Assembly (NCBI RefSeq): GCF_030655415.1
Contig: NZ_JAURVN010000014.1
Coordinates: 682,001 to 746,000 of the forward strand
DNA: 64,000 nucleotides
Reading direction: 5' to 3'
Source: Herminiimonas sp.
GTDB taxonomy: Bacteria; Pseudomonadota; Gammaproteobacteria; Burkholderiales; Burkholderiaceae
The position numbers were made by a program, and so were the translations under genes. Shown piece after piece: positions 32,396 through 42,046 of this stretch; positions within the stretch are counted from its first letter, which is position 1; every line of letters begins with the position of its first letter. Under the pieces are notes generated by a model. That model saw only the letters and a program-made list of their open reading frames with translations. It had not been told where the DNA came from and did not search any database.

Positions 32396-33931
32396 ATGAC
32401 AACGCATAACGACGACGCTGTAGCATCGCTACCGATAGACGAAAACAAAATCATCGCCGAGCGCCGCGCCAAGCTGAGCGCATTGCGCGAACAAGGCATC
32501 GCCTTCCCTAACGACTTCCGCCCGCAACACAAAGCGGCAGATCTGCACGCGCAATACGGCGAAAAGACACGCGAAGAACTCGAAGCAGAACCGGTCAACG
32601 TCGTGTTGGCAGGCCGCATGATGTTGAAGCGTGAAGCCGGCAAGAAAGCTGCCTTCGCAACTCTGCAAGATGCATCAGGTCCAAAAGCCGATGGCCGTAT
32701 CCAGATCTACGCAACGCTGGATCTGACTGGCGAAGCGGCGATGGCTGCATTGCACCACTACGATCTGGGCGATATCCTCGGCGTTAGCGGCACACTGTTC
32801 AAAACCAAAACTGATGAATTGACGATCAAGGTGACTGAGCTGCGTTTGATCACCAAATCGCTGCGCCCATTGCCCGATAAATTCCACGGCCTTGCTGATC
32901 AGGAAACCAAATATCGCCAGCGTTACGTCGATCTCATCATGAATGAAGACACGCGTCGCACCTTCAAGGCACGTACGGCTGCAATCTCGTCTATCCGTCG
33001 CTTCATGGAAAAGAACGAATTCATGGAAGTGGAAACGCCGATGCTGCACACGATCCCCGGCGGCGCAGCAGCCAAGCCTTTCACGACGCATCACAATGCG
33101 CTCGACATGCAAATGTTTTTGCGTATCGCACCTGAACTGTATTTGAAACGTTTGGTTGTCGGCGGCTTCGATCGCGTGTTCGAGATCAACCGTAACTTCC
33201 GTAACGAAGGCGTATCGATCCGTCACAATCCAGAATTCACGATGATGGAATTCTATGCGGCCTACACCGATTACAAATGGTTGATGGATTTCACTGAAGC
33301 AGTGATACGTCAGGCAGCCATCGATGCGCACGGCACAGCGACATTGACCTACGGGGGTCGCGAACTGGATCTGGCGAAACCGTTCCATCGCCTGACGATT
33401 GTTGAAGCGATCAATAAATATGCGCGGGGTTATTCGCCTGAACAACTTAACGATGTGGAATTCATCAAAGCCGAATTGAAAAAATTCGGCGTCAAACCAT
33501 TCGCCACCGCTGGCCTCGGTGCATTGCAACTCGCGCTATTTGAAGAAACAGCAGAAGCGCAATTGTGGGAACCGACATACATCATCGATTACCCGGTTGA
33601 AGTCTCGCCATTGGCGCGTGCGTCGGATACGGTCGCTGGCATTACCGAGCGTTTCGAATTGTTCATGGTTGGTCGCGAAATCGCCAACGGTTTCTCAGAG
33701 TTGAACGATGCAGAAGATCAAGCCGCGCGCTTCCAGGCACAAGTCGCAGCGAAAGATGCAGGCGACGAAGAAGCGATGTATTACGACGCCGACTACATTC
33801 GCGCGTTGGAATACGGCATGCCGCCAGCCGGCGGTTGCGGCATCGGCATCGATCGCTTGATGATGATCATTACCGACTCGCCGAATATTCGTGACGTACT
33901 GCTGTTTCCACATCTGCGCCGCGAGGACTAA
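32396..33931 (+). CDS. lysS: Lysyl-tRNA synthetase (class II)
   Basis: Charges tRNA-Lys. 511 residues: N-terminal OB-fold anticodon-binding domain to about residue 190, then the class II core with motif 2 ([19 protein letters not shown]) and motif 3 ([11 protein letters not shown]). ATG 32396 is preferred to an upstream TTG in frame. It follows prfB by 60 bases and is ended by a strong terminator, so prfB-lysS form an operon. Confidence 0.97.
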   Translation: MTTHNDDAVASLPIDENKIIAERRAKLSALREQGIAFPNDFRPQHKAADLHAQYGEKTREELEAEPVNVVLAGRMMLKREAGKKAAFATLQDASGPKADGRIQIYATLDLTGEAAMAALHHYDLGDILGVSGTLFKTKTDELTIKVTELRLITKSLRPLPDKFHGLADQETKYRQRYVDLIMNEDTRRTFKARTAAISSIRRFMEKNEFMEVETPMLHTIPGGAAAKPFTTHHNALDMQMFLRIAPELYLKRLVVGGFDRVFEINRNFRNEGVSIRHNPEFTMMEFYAAYTDYKWLMDFTEAVIRQAAIDAHGTATLTYGGRELDLAKPFHRLTIVEAINKYARGYSPEQLNDVEFIKAELKKFGVKPFATAGLGALQLALFEETAEAQLWEPTYIIDYPVEVSPLARASDTVAGITERFELFMVGREIANGFSELNDAEDQAARFQAQVAAKDAGDEEAMYYDADYIRALEYGMPPAGGCGIGIDRLMMIITDSPNIRDVLLFPHLRRED

Positions 33932-33964
33932 CTTCTACCGTTAAGTTTTCATCGGTAAATTTTA

Positions 33965-33996
33965 CAAAAAAGGACTGCTGCGGCAGTCCTTTTTTA
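33965..33996 (+). terminator. Terminator of prfB-lysS
   Basis: The stem AAGGACTGC / GCAGTCCTT with loop TGCG is flanked by A and T runs, 34 bases after the lysS stop. Confidence 0.93.
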
Positions 33997-34139
33997 TCTC
34001 GGCAACTATTTCCAGACATCACCAGTCATAGTTACATCAGCTTACATCTGACACAGGTTTAAGCTTTTTATTTGATTCAAGTGGAGCAATACTTCATCCA
34101 CATTAACAAAACGTGGAAACATCCACATCCGGAGGATTT

Positions 34140-34784
34140 ATGGAAACCAACAATAATTCAAAACGTATTCATCCCCTCGTTGCTGCCGCTGCCGTCGGCG
34201 TATTGCTCGTCAGCTTGGTCGGGGTGGCCGCCATGACAGGCATACTGCCAAATTCAAACAGCGCGAGTTCACAAAAAGAAGCGATCGCTGCATTGGAAAA
34301 AGATGCTGCAGACAAAGCCGCCGAAGCACAAGCAGCTGAAGACAAAGCAAACCAGGCTCGTAAAGAAGCTGACGAGCGCCAAGCCGCAGCGAACAAAGCG
34401 GATAAGCAAGCCAAACGCGAATCCGATACCAAGGTTGCACAAGCGCAAATCTGCTACGACTGTGGCCGTATCGAATCGGTACGTGCAGTCCAAACCCAGG
34501 CTAAACCAAGTGGCGTCGGCGTAGTTGGTGGCGCGGTTGTTGGCGGCTTGCTGGGTAACCAGATTGGCGGCGGTAATGGCAAGACGCTGGCGACAGTTGC
34601 AGGTGCAGTTGGTGGCGGTTATGCCGGCAATGAAATCGAAAAGCGCTCACGCACCGCAACCACGTATGAAGTACGTGTCCGCATGGAAGATGGAAAATCG
34701 CGCACCTTCCCTTATGATCACCAACCGAACTGGAATACTGGTGATCGCGTTCGCGTAGTCGATGGTTACTTGCGCTCGCGTTAA
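34140..34784 (+). CDS. Glycine-zipper 2TM (SlyB-like) envelope protein
   Basis: 214 residues. One N-terminal membrane anchor (VAAAAAVGVLLVSLVGVAAM), a long charged coiled coil (KEAIAALEKDAADKAAEAQ and onward to about residue 95), then CYDCGRIESV and the glycine-zipper region GVVGGAVVGGLLGNQIGGG / AGAVGGGYAGNEIEK, and a basic C-terminal YEVRVRMEDG domain. This is the Rick_17kDa_Anti/SlyB-type domain carried on a membrane-anchored coiled coil instead of a lipoprotein. GGAGG six bases upstream fixes ATG 34140 over an upstream GTG. Its own terminator follows. Confidence 0.88.
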   Translation: METNNNSKRIHPLVAAAAVGVLLVSLVGVAAMTGILPNSNSASSQKEAIAALEKDAADKAAEAQAAEDKANQARKEADERQAAANKADKQAKRESDTKVAQAQICYDCGRIESVRAVQTQAKPSGVGVVGGAVVGGLLGNQIGGGNGKTLATVAGAVGGGYAGNEIEKRSRTATTYEVRVRMEDGKSRTFPYDHQPNWNTGDRVRVVDGYLRSR

Positions 34785-34795
34785 TCAGTAAGCAG

Positions 34796-34830
34796 GCAAA
34801 AAAGAGCGCCAATTTGGCGCTCCTTTTTTA
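34796..34830. terminator. Bidirectional terminator between the glycine-zipper gene and iscX
   Basis: The stem GAGCGCC / GGCGCTC with loop AATTT lies between A-rich and T-rich flanks, so it ends transcription of the zipper gene and of the hsc-fdx-iscX run coming from the other side. Confidence 0.9.
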
Positions 34831-34923
34831 TATCTGCAATCGTTTGTTCAAAAGTGCTCAAGATAATTACTGAATTCAATTCAGTCTGCTGATGCCATCT
34901 CATTCAAACATTTATTCACAGCT

Positions 34924-35118
34924 TTATTCCGCTTCTTCTATCCACGCCTGCTGAATCGCTTCCAGAATCTTTTCGCCGGAACGATCCGGTGCATCATCAA
35001 AATCTTCCAGTTCGCAAACCCATTTATGCAAATCGGTAAAACGAATGGTCAGCGGATCGATATCCGGAAATTTATCATTCAACTCTTCCGCAATGCGGAT
35101 GGTATCTGTCCATTTCAT
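34924..35118 (-). CDS. iscX: Fe-S assembly protein IscX
   Basis: 64 acidic residues ([19 protein letters not shown]) with the family signature RFTDLHKWV and CELEDFDD. IscX binds IscS and iron, competing with frataxin CyaY, and slows cluster formation. AGGAG upstream fixes the start. It is the last gene of the isc-hsc locus, 19 bases after fdx. Confidence 0.95.
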   Translation of the reverse strand: MKWTDTIRIAEELNDKFPDIDPLTIRFTDLHKWVCELEDFDDAPDRSGEKILEAIQQAWIEEAE

Positions 35119-35137
35119 TGCAAGCTCCTAGTAATTT

Positions 35138-35476
35138 TTAATGATTTTCGCTAGCGTGGTTGATCGTGTAACGCGGGATTTCCACCACCAGATCTTCTTC
35201 GGCCACGATAGCCTGGCATGACAGACGCGATGCCGCTTCCAGACCCCATGCTTTATCCAGCAAATCTTCTTCGGTATCGCCGGCTTCATTCAAGGATTTG
35301 AAACCTTCGCGCACGATCACATGACACGTGGTGCAGGCACACGATTTTTCGCAAGCGTGCTCGATGTCGATATCGTTTTCAAGCAAAACATCGCATATCG
35401 ATTTACCAGCTGGTGCGTCGATCACTGCGCCATCCGGGCACAAAACATGGTGAGGAAGAACAACAATTTGCGGCAT
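35138..35476 (-). CDS. fdx: ISC-type [2Fe-2S] ferredoxin
   Basis: 112 residues of adrenodoxin-like ferredoxin. The cluster ligands are C-x5-C-x2-C in CEKSCACTTCHV plus a distant Cys in SRLSCQAI. It gives electrons for cluster assembly on IscU. Between hscA and iscX in the usual order. Confidence 0.96.
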   Translation of the reverse strand: MPQIVVLPHHVLCPDGAVIDAPAGKSICDVLLENDIDIEHACEKSCACTTCHVIVREGFKSLNEAGDTEEDLLDKAWGLEAASRLSCQAIVAEEDLVVEIPRYTINHASENH

Positions 35477-35586
35477 GTGGATTACCTAGAAGTTAAATGT
35501 TATTACGTTGCGTAAATGGCGTTTTCTTTGCCGACTTGCTGCAACGCTTGCTGCTGTTTACCCGATCAAATCAGGCAAACGATCTA

Positions 35587-37449
35587 TTAAATTTCGTCCA
35601 GTTTTTTGCCCGACAAAGCGGTGCGTACGCTTCTATCCATTCTACGCGCGGCAAATTCTTCGGTGCCGTGCGCCAGCGCATCGACTGCCGCTTTGATCGC
35701 AACGTGGTCGGTGCCATTGCCGGCTTGTCTTACATTTTCAAGCAAGGAGATGACCTCTTTTTGCTCATCATCCGACAACAGACTTGCGTCCGTATCCAGC
35801 GCTGATTGCGTCGCCAACACGATACGTTCAGCTTCGACCTGCTCTTCGCGTAATGCACGCGCTGCCATATCGATATCTGCCGACTTGAATGAATCCTGCA
35901 GCATTTGTGCGACTTGATCATCAGCCAAACCGTAAGACGGTTTAACTTCTATCGATGCCTCGACACCCGAGCGCAATTCACGTGCAGACACTGACAACAA
36001 TCCATCCGCATCAACTTGATAAGTCACACGTATGCGCGCCGCGCCAGCCGCCATCGGAGGAATGCCACGCAACTCAAATTTCGCCAGCGAGCGGCAATCC
36101 GTTACCAGCTCACGTTCGCCTTGCACGATGTGCACGGCAAGCGCGGTCTGACCATCTTTGAAGGTGGTGAATTCTTGCGCGCGCGCGCATGGAATCGTGG
36201 AATTACGCGGGATGACTTTTTCTACCAAGCCACCCATGGTTTCAATACCTAGCGACAGTGGGATCACATCCAGCAACAACCAGTCATCGCCTGCAGCGCG
36301 ATTGCCAGCTAACAGATTGGCTTGAATCGCAGCGCCCAGCGCCACGACTTTGTCCGGATCGATATTCGCCAAAGGCGTAGCCTGGAAAAAATCGCCAACC
36401 GCTTTGCGTATGTGCGGCATGCGCGTGGCGCCGCCTACCATTACCACGCCATCGACGTCATCCACAGTCAGATCGGCGTCGCGCAAAGCCTTCTTGGTTG
36501 GCGTGATCGTCTTTGCCACCAAGTGTTGCGTAATTCGTGTGAAATCTTCCGCAGTCACCGTCACGTGCACTTCTTCGCCTGAGGTCAACACTGCATCGAT
36601 ATGGGTTTCCGATTTCGACGACAACAGTTCTTTGGCTTCGCGCGACTTGACCATCAAGATGCTGGTATCGATATCGGATAAAGGTGCCAAATTGGATTGT
36701 TCGATAACCCAGCAAAACAAACGGTGATCGAAATCGTCGCCGCCCAGCGCAGAATCGCCGCCGGTGGACAGCACTTCAAACACGCCCTTGGTCAATTTCA
36801 GGATGGATACATCGAATGTACCGCCGCCCAAATCGTAGACAGCAAACACGCCTTCTGACGCGTTGTCGAGTCCGTAGGCAATTGCCGCTGCAGTCGGCTC
36901 ATTCAACAAACGCAATACATTCAAGCCTGCCAATTTAGCCGCGTCTTTAGTCGCCTGACGCTGTGCATCATCAAAGTATGCAGGGACGGTAATCACTGCA
37001 CCGACCAGCTCATCACCCAATGCGTCTTCAGCTTGTTGACGCAAAGTCGCGAGAATTTCTGCCGATACTTCGACTGGGCTTTTGACGCCAGCAACGGTTT
37101 TCAATTGCACCATGCCGGGCGTATCCAGAAAATCGTAAGGCAGGTTTTCCGCGTAGGCGATGTCTTTCAAGCCGCGGCCCATGAAGCGCTTGACGGAAAC
37201 GATGGTATTTTTTGGATCGCTATTTTGTGCCGCTTGCGCCTTATAACCGATTTGCGCATTGCCATTCTTCATGTAGTGCACGACGGACGGCAGCAATGAG
37301 CGCCCTTCTTCATCGGTCAATACTTCAGGAATACTGTTGCGCACTGTCGCGACCAACGAGTTGGTCGTACCAAGATCGATGCCGACCGCCAGCCTGTGCT
37401 GATGCGGGGCGGTAGACATGCCGGGTTCTGCGATTTGAAGAAGAGCCAT
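35587..37449 (-). CDS. hscA: Fe-S protein assembly chaperone HscA
   Basis: A specialised Hsp70 that takes IscU-bound clusters to target proteins, recognising LPPVK on IscU. 620 residues, with [44 protein letters not shown] and the substrate-binding domain from about residue 385. It lies downstream of hscB (75-base gap) and 110 bases upstream of fdx. Confidence 0.96.
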   Translation of the reverse strand: MALLQIAEPGMSTAPHQHRLAVGIDLGTTNSLVATVRNSIPEVLTDEEGRSLLPSVVHYMKNGNAQIGYKAQAAQNSDPKNTIVSVKRFMGRGLKDIAYAENLPYDFLDTPGMVQLKTVAGVKSPVEVSAEILATLRQQAEDALGDELVGAVITVPAYFDDAQRQATKDAAKLAGLNVLRLLNEPTAAAIAYGLDNASEGVFAVYDLGGGTFDVSILKLTKGVFEVLSTGGDSALGGDDFDHRLFCWVIEQSNLAPLSDIDTSILMVKSREAKELLSSKSETHIDAVLTSGEEVHVTVTAEDFTRITQHLVAKTITPTKKALRDADLTVDDVDGVVMVGGATRMPHIRKAVGDFFQATPLANIDPDKVVALGAAIQANLLAGNRAAGDDWLLLDVIPLSLGIETMGGLVEKVIPRNSTIPCARAQEFTTFKDGQTALAVHIVQGERELVTDCRSLAKFELRGIPPMAAGAARIRVTYQVDADGLLSVSARELRSGVEASIEVKPSYGLADDQVAQMLQDSFKSADIDMAARALREEQVEAERIVLATQSALDTDASLLSDDEQKEVISLLENVRQAGNGTDHVAIKAAVDALAHGTEEFAARRMDRSVRTALSGKKLDEI

Positions 37450-37524
37450 ATTTGTTTGTAACTTATTCTTTATCTTGTTTCAGGGAAGTCACAGCTATCG
37501 TTCGATCGGCTGCGCACAACTTAA

Positions 37525-38040
37525 TTAGTCCGGTAACACATCCAGTGCGTTGGATACTTCGTCTGCAAATTTTTCGAGGAACATCAACTGCCGCACCAAA
37601 CCTGCTGCTTGCGTAAAGTCATCAGCGTCCAGCAATGTTGCGATCGCCGCCAACTCTGCTTTACGCGCGCTACGGATAGCTGTATCCAGCGCTTCCAGCT
37701 CAGTTCTATTCTTTTGGGCACGCGCATCATCAAGCGCTTCGCGCCATTCCATCTGCTGCATCAAGAACGCGACCGGCATCGCCGTGTTCGACTCTGTCTG
37801 CAAATCAACGCCATTCAGCTCGCACAAATACGCTGCGCGCTTGAATGGACTCTTCAGAGTTTTGTACGCTTCATTGGCGCGTGTTGCCCATTGCATCGCG
37901 ACACGTTTTTCAGCGTCGGAGGCATTCGCAAATTTGTCGGGATGGACCTGATTCTGCACGCTGTGATAAGCGCTATCTAGTGCGCTGGCATCAATCGTGA
38001 AACGTTGCGGCAGATGGAAAAGGTCGTAGTGGTTTTGCAT
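37525..38040 (-). CDS. hscB: Fe-S assembly co-chaperone HscB
   Basis: A J-domain protein that stimulates HscA and brings IscU to it. 171 residues: an N-terminal J domain with HPD in VHPDKFANAS and a C-terminal helical IscU-binding part. ATG 38040 (MQNHYDLFHLPQRF) matches the family. In-frame starts at 38109 and 38130 are possible, but the latter runs into the terminator after iscA. No strong ribosome site is seen. Confidence 0.93.
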   Translation of the reverse strand: MQNHYDLFHLPQRFTIDASALDSAYHSVQNQVHPDKFANASDAEKRVAMQWATRANEAYKTLKSPFKRAAYLCELNGVDLQTESNTAMPVAFLMQQMEWREALDDARAQKNRTELEALDTAIRSARKAELAAIATLLDADDFTQAAGLVRQLMFLEKFADEVSNALDVLPD

Positions 38041-38109
38041 TCTTGTGCGCTGGCGGTCGGCTGGCTTATCTTGCGATGCAGCGCTATTGCTGCCGAATTG
38101 TGCTTGCAT

Positions 38110-38146
38110 CAAATAAAAGAGCCTGCACACGTTCTACAGGCTCTAT
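38110..38146 (-). terminator. Terminator between iscA and hscB
   Basis: The minus-strand stem AGAGCCTG / CAGGCTCT is followed by TTTATTTG. It divides the locus into iscRSUA and hscBA-fdx-iscX. Some read-through or a second promoter is needed for the second half. Confidence 0.75.
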
Positions 38147-38191
38147 CAGTACGGAATATCTGCGACGGATTTGACTACGTGCAGCCGCCAA

Positions 38192-38515
38192 TCAAATGCG
38201 GAAGCTTTCGCCACAACCGCACTCGTCCTTGACGTTCGGATTATGGAATTTGAAGCCTTCGTTCAAACCTTCACGCGCAAAATCCAGCTCTGTACCGTCG
38301 ATATACGGCAAGCTTTTAGGATCAACAAAAACCTTCACGCCATGCGATTCAAACACGCTATCTTCATTCGCGCTTTCGTCCACATATTCCAGCTTGTACG
38401 CCAGGCCGGAGCAACCGGTCGTGCGCACGCCGAAACGAAGGCCGATACCTTTGCCGCGCCGTTCCATATAGCGATTGATGTGTTTCGCTGCTTTTTCAGT
38501 CAGTGTAATAGCCAT
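38192..38515 (-). CDS. iscA: Iron-sulfur assembly scaffold IscA
   Basis: 107 residues of A-type carrier, with ligand cysteines in [13 protein letters not shown] and the C-terminal CGCGESF. It carries clusters, especially [4Fe-4S], to targets. Gap to iscU 63 bases. Confidence 0.96.
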   Translation of the reverse strand: MAITLTEKAAKHINRYMERRGKGIGLRFGVRTTGCSGLAYKLEYVDESANEDSVFESHGVKVFVDPKSLPYIDGTELDFAREGLNEGFKFHNPNVKDECGCGESFRI

Positions 38516-38578
38516 GATCTTTGCTCAAAAAGTTGTCGTTGAAACGTGCAGCGTTCATGCCGCACGAAGCAAACAAAC

Positions 38579-38983
38579 TTAAGCTGCTTTTTCCGCTTCT
38601 ACGACGCCATGCTTGGCTTTGTAATCCAGCACTGCAGCCTTGATCGCATCTTCAGCCAGAATCGAGCAGTGAATTTTCACTGGTGGCAATGCCAACTCTT
38701 CAGCGATTTGCGTATTCTTGATCGACAGTGCTTGATCCAAGGTTTTGCCTTTGACCCATTCGGTCACCAGCGACGACGATGCAATCGCCGAGCCGCAGCC
38801 GTAGGTTTTGAATTTTGCATCTTCGATCACGCCATCAGCGCCGACCTTGATTTGCAATTTCATCACGTCGCCGCAAGCCGGTGCACCAACCATACCGGTA
38901 CCAATCGTGTCATCACCTTTATCGAACGCACCAACGTTGCGTGGATTTTCGTAATGATCGAGAACTTTGTCTGAGTAAGCCAT
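38579..38983 (-). CDS. iscU: Iron-sulfur cluster scaffold IscU
   Basis: 134 residues; the central scaffold on which IscS-derived sulfur and iron are assembled. Conserved cysteines lie in GAPACGDVMKLQ, YGCGSAIASSS and HCSILAEDA. LPPVK, the HscA recognition site, is present in ELALPPVKIH. Gap of 56 bases from iscS. Confidence 0.97.
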   Translation of the reverse strand: MAYSDKVLDHYENPRNVGAFDKGDDTIGTGMVGAPACGDVMKLQIKVGADGVIEDAKFKTYGCGSAIASSSLVTEWVKGKTLDQALSIKNTQIAEELALPPVKIHCSILAEDAIKAAVLDYKAKHGVVEAEKAA

Positions 38984-39039
38984 TTTGATGCTCCTTGTTA
39001 AACCTGTTTCTATGCCTTATCGGCAGAAACGAAAAACGA

Positions 39040-40293
39040 TTAGTGTGCCGCCCATTGGATCGTACTGATGTCGATCCCGTCTTTATACATATCCCACAGC
39101 GGCGACAACTCGCGCAGCTTCGTAACTTTTTCCTTGATCAAATTGATCGTGAAATCCACGTCTTCTTCGGTTGTGAAACGACCGAAAGTAAAACGGATCG
39201 AGCTGTGCGCCAGTTCGTCGCTGCGACCAAGCGCTCTCAATACATAAGATGGTTCCAGACTGGCCGAAGTACAAGCCGAACCTGAAGAAACAGCCAAATC
39301 TTTAATCGCCATGATCAACGATTCGCCTTCAACATAGTTGAAGCTGACGTTCAGGTTATGCGGTACGCGGTGATCCATATCGCCATTGATATAGACCTCT
39401 TCCATCACCATCAAACCTTTGGACAGACGATCACGCAATGCAGTGATACGAACGATTTCTTCGTCCATTTCTTCACGAGCGATGCGGAAGGCTTCGCCCA
39501 TGCCGACGATTTGATGCGTTGCCAATGTGCCCGAACGCAAGCCGCGCTCATGACCACCGCCGTGCATTTGCGCTTCGATACGGACGCGCGGTTTGCGACG
39601 TACATATAAAGCACCGATACCTTTAGGGCCGTAGGTTTTGTGTGCGGTAAAAGTCATCAAATCGACTTTGGTTTTTTCCAGATCGATCTTCACTTTGCCG
39701 GTTGCTTGCGCAGCGTCGCAATGGAAAATGATGCCATTGCTACGGCACAGCTCGCCAATCTCGTCGATAGGTTGGATCACGCCGATTTCATTGTTGACCA
39801 GCATGACCGATACCAAGATCGTGTCAGGGCGAATGGCCGCAGCCAATTGCTCGATCGTGATCAAACCATTGTCTTGCGGTTGCAAATAAGTTGCTTCAAA
39901 ACCCTGGCGTTCCAACTCACGCACGGTGTCCAGCACAGCTTTGTGCTCGGTTTTGACCGTGATGATGTGCTTACCCTTGGTTTTATAGAATTGGGCTGCG
40001 CCTTTGAGCGCGAGATTGTTGCCTTCAGTCGCGCCCGAAGTCCAGATGATTTCGCGCGTATCCGCGTTCACCAGTTTGGCGACTTGTTCGCGTGCGTCTT
40101 CAACCGCCTTTTCTGCAGTCCAGCCATACATATGGCTGCGCGAAGCTGGATTACCGAACTGCTCACGCAGATAAGGAATCATCTTGTCGGCGACACGTGG
40201 ATCGATAGGCGTAGTCGCCGAGTAATCCATGTAAATTGGGAAGTGCGGTGCCTTGATCGTATCTATCAAGCTTTTATCTAACGGGGCATTCAT
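39040..40293 (-). CDS. iscS: Cysteine desulfurase IscS
   Basis: PLP enzyme that removes sulfur from cysteine for Fe-S clusters, tRNA thiolation and cofactors. 417 residues, slightly longer than E. coli IscS by an N-terminal extension ([18 protein letters not shown]). Key residues: PLP Lys in [12 protein letters not shown], active Cys in [13 protein letters not shown]. Separated from iscR by 16 bases. Confidence 0.97.
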   Translation of the reverse strand: MNAPLDKSLIDTIKAPHFPIYMDYSATTPIDPRVADKMIPYLREQFGNPASRSHMYGWTAEKAVEDAREQVAKLVNADTREIIWTSGATEGNNLALKGAAQFYKTKGKHIITVKTEHKAVLDTVRELERQGFEATYLQPQDNGLITIEQLAAAIRPDTILVSVMLVNNEIGVIQPIDEIGELCRSNGIIFHCDAAQATGKVKIDLEKTKVDLMTFTAHKTYGPKGIGALYVRRKPRVRIEAQMHGGGHERGLRSGTLATHQIVGMGEAFRIAREEMDEEIVRITALRDRLSKGLMVMEEVYINGDMDHRVPHNLNVSFNYVEGESLIMAIKDLAVSSGSACTSASLEPSYVLRALGRSDELAHSSIRFTFGRFTTEEDVDFTINLIKEKVTKLRELSPLWDMYKDGIDISTIQWAAH

Positions 40294-40309
40294 TTTATAG
40301 CTCCAATAA

Positions 40310-40783
40310 TCAAACGGCTGCGTGGTTACGGTGTACCACCACTACGCATTGTTCAGAAATCTTTTGTTTTTGCTGATCGACCAAATCTTTCAAGGACACA
40401 GAATCGAGATAATCCACCATTTTTGAATTCAGCGTTGCCCACAGGTCATGTGTCATGCAACGTGGACCATTTTCATGGTCTACGCTATGGCAATTTTCCT
40501 TGCCACCACACTGCGTTGCATCCAGCGGCTCATCGACTGCAATGATGATATCGGCGACTGTGACGTCTTCTGCACGACGCGCGAGGTTATAACCACCACC
40601 TGGTCCGCGTACCGATTCCACGATTTCATGGCGACGCAACTTGCCAAACAATTGCTCTAGATAAGACAGCGAAATTTCTTGTCGCTGGCTAATACCGGCG
40701 AGCGTGACGGGACCGTTGTCCTGGCGCAATGCCAAGTCAATCATTGCTGTTACAGCAAAACGTCCTTTAGTCGTCAAACGCAT
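40310..40783 (-). CDS. iscR: Fe-S-sensing transcription regulator IscR
   Basis: 157 residues of the Rrf2 family: an N-terminal winged helix ([19 protein letters not shown]) and cluster ligands Cys92, Cys98 and Cys109 with His112 in CMTHDLW. The spacing between the second and third Cys is five residues longer than in E. coli IscR. With its [2Fe-2S] cluster IscR represses this operon, and the promoter carries a matching site. First gene of the locus. Confidence 0.96.
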   Translation of the reverse strand: MRLTTKGRFAVTAMIDLALRQDNGPVTLAGISQRQEISLSYLEQLFGKLRRHEIVESVRGPGGGYNLARRAEDVTVADIIIAVDEPLDATQCGGKENCHSVDHENGPRCMTHDLWATLNSKMVDYLDSVSLKDLVDQQKQKISEQCVVVVHRNHAAV

Positions 40784-40827
40784 TAATTACCGCCTTTAGA
40801 ATCAACCGAATGTAATAACCCGAGTTG

Positions 40828-40872
40828 TTGATCGATTTGGTCAAGTATAACAAACTTGACTGAATCTGTCAG
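40828..40872 (-). promoter_or_regulatory. isc operon promoter with IscR-type operator
   Basis: On the minus strand, CTGACA (40867-40872), a 17-base spacer and TATACT (40844-40849). The sequence ATACTTGACC...GATCAA (40828-40848) overlaps the -10 and resembles type 1 IscR boxes, so holo-IscR bound there would block RNA polymerase. Confidence 0.72.
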
Positions 40873-41145
40873 GTACTCGCTTTTTACCAGCTCGCCGGAC
40901 GCGAATTGGTAAAGGACATACGATTTTCATAGGTCAATTTTATTCTCTAACTGCCCGCTCAACATTGACCCGCGTCACTAAGGCGAGATATAGCCGCTCG
41001 TGAGATACCTTGAATCCACATTAAAAAAGATTAATCTTCGGCCAACAAACTACCAACTGAAAATATGACCCACCCCGCAAACCAATCATCACCCGCCATA
41101 AGAATTAGGCAAGCACTCAGTCAAAAGCGAATTGAAAACACATAT

Positions 41146-41161
41146 TTGAACGATCATTCAA
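41146..41161. promoter_or_regulatory. Distal copy of the putative TetR operator
   Basis: TTGAACGATCATTCAA, a near-perfect 16-bp palindrome, matches the proximal copy at 41251-41266 in 13 of 16 positions. The copies start exactly 105 bp apart. Between 40874 and this site I see no gene. Confidence 0.55.
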
Positions 41162-41245
41162 TCAAGTAAAAAATGGTTTACAAAGACATCGAAAAATTCA
41201 AAAGAACAAAACAACCGGCGCACCTAGCTGCCTTACAGATACTTT

Positions 41246-41274
41246 TTATTTTGAGCGAATATTCAATTTATAAT
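41246..41274 (+). promoter_or_regulatory. Promoter of the TetR gene with proximal operator
   Basis: TATAAT at 41269-41274 with a weak -35 TTATTT at 41246-41251 (spacer 17). The palindrome TTGAGCGAATATTCAA (41251-41266) fills the spacer, so a bound repressor would block the promoter. This fits autoregulation by the downstream gene. Confidence 0.6.
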
Positions 41275-41317
41275 AGGCACCACATTAATTGACTGAAACT
41301 TCGTTTCGATATTCGCA

Positions 41318-42046
41318 ATGGCCACACGCACTTCCAAGACTCCGCAATCCCCTACCCAAAAAGCCGACAAAAAACGAATCGAAGTTCTCAAGGCTGCGGG
41401 CAAATGCTTCCGCAAAACCGGCTTCCACCAAACTTCCATGCAACAGATTTGTGCCGAAACCGGCTTGGGTCCTGGTGCGGTTTATCGTTATTTCACCGGC
41501 AAAGAAGCCATCATCGAAGCGATGGTGGAGGACGAACGCCGCCAAGCGCGCGCCATGCTGGTACAAATGCGCGATGCCGAATCCATACAAGCAGCGTTGA
41601 GCGCGATCACCCGACTTTTTGCGGAACGCTATCGTGCTGGCGGCGATGCCAGCCTGATGACCGAGGTGTACGCCGAAGGCATGCGCAGCAAACGCGTAGG
41701 CGCGGTTTTACGCAAGATTGAAGCGGAATGGATCATGGGCCTGACCAATCTTTTACGCATTGCACAGGCACGAGGGCAGATAGATGCATCGCTCGATGCT
41801 GCGCAAACAGCTTTGTTTTTGACAGGAATGTGGGATGGAATGGTGATACGCCAGCATTTTCACGCGCATGAAGATCAAAACGCCTTGCCGGCTTTTTTTG
41901 AAAGCATGATTGCGCGGCTGCTGACAAAAGATAACAAGGTCAGCGGCAAGCCATTGACCACGCCACCTATAGAGAACTCGCTGTTTGCGGAAGAATTAAA
42001 GAAACGCGCAGAGTCAGAAGATCTGCGCCAACTCAGCCTTATTTAA
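41318..42046 (+). CDS. TetR/AcrR family transcription regulator
   Basis: 242 residues. The N-terminal helix-turn-helix is classical: KRIEVLKAAGKCFRKTGFHQTSMQQICAETGLGPGAVYRYF, spanning about residues 20-60. The C-terminal ligand-binding domain has no telling motif, so the effector is unknown. The gene is divergent from iscR over a 534-base region that holds two matching palindromes. No Shine-Dalgarno is clear. Its stop codon abuts the stop of the convergent glycosylase-like gene with no bases between and no terminator. Confidence 0.9.
   Translation: MATRTSKTPQSPTQKADKKRIEVLKAAGKCFRKTGFHQTSMQQICAETGLGPGAVYRYFTGKEAIIEAMVEDERRQARAMLVQMRDAESIQAALSAITRLFAERYRAGGDASLMTEVYAEGMRSKRVGAVLRKIEAEWIMGLTNLLRIAQARGQIDASLDAAQTALFLTGMWDGMVIRQHFHAHEDQNALPAFFESMIARLLTKDNKVSGKPLTTPPIENSLFAEELKKRAESEDLRQLSLI

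Noticed and set aside
32675..33529. Minus-strand open frame of 284 codons opposite lysS
   Set aside because: Antisense shadow of lysyl-tRNA synthetase.
41065..41169. Short plus-strand frame of 34 codons upstream of the TetR gene
   Set aside because: No ribosome site, and its 3' part is the palindromic operator; chance frame in a regulatory region.
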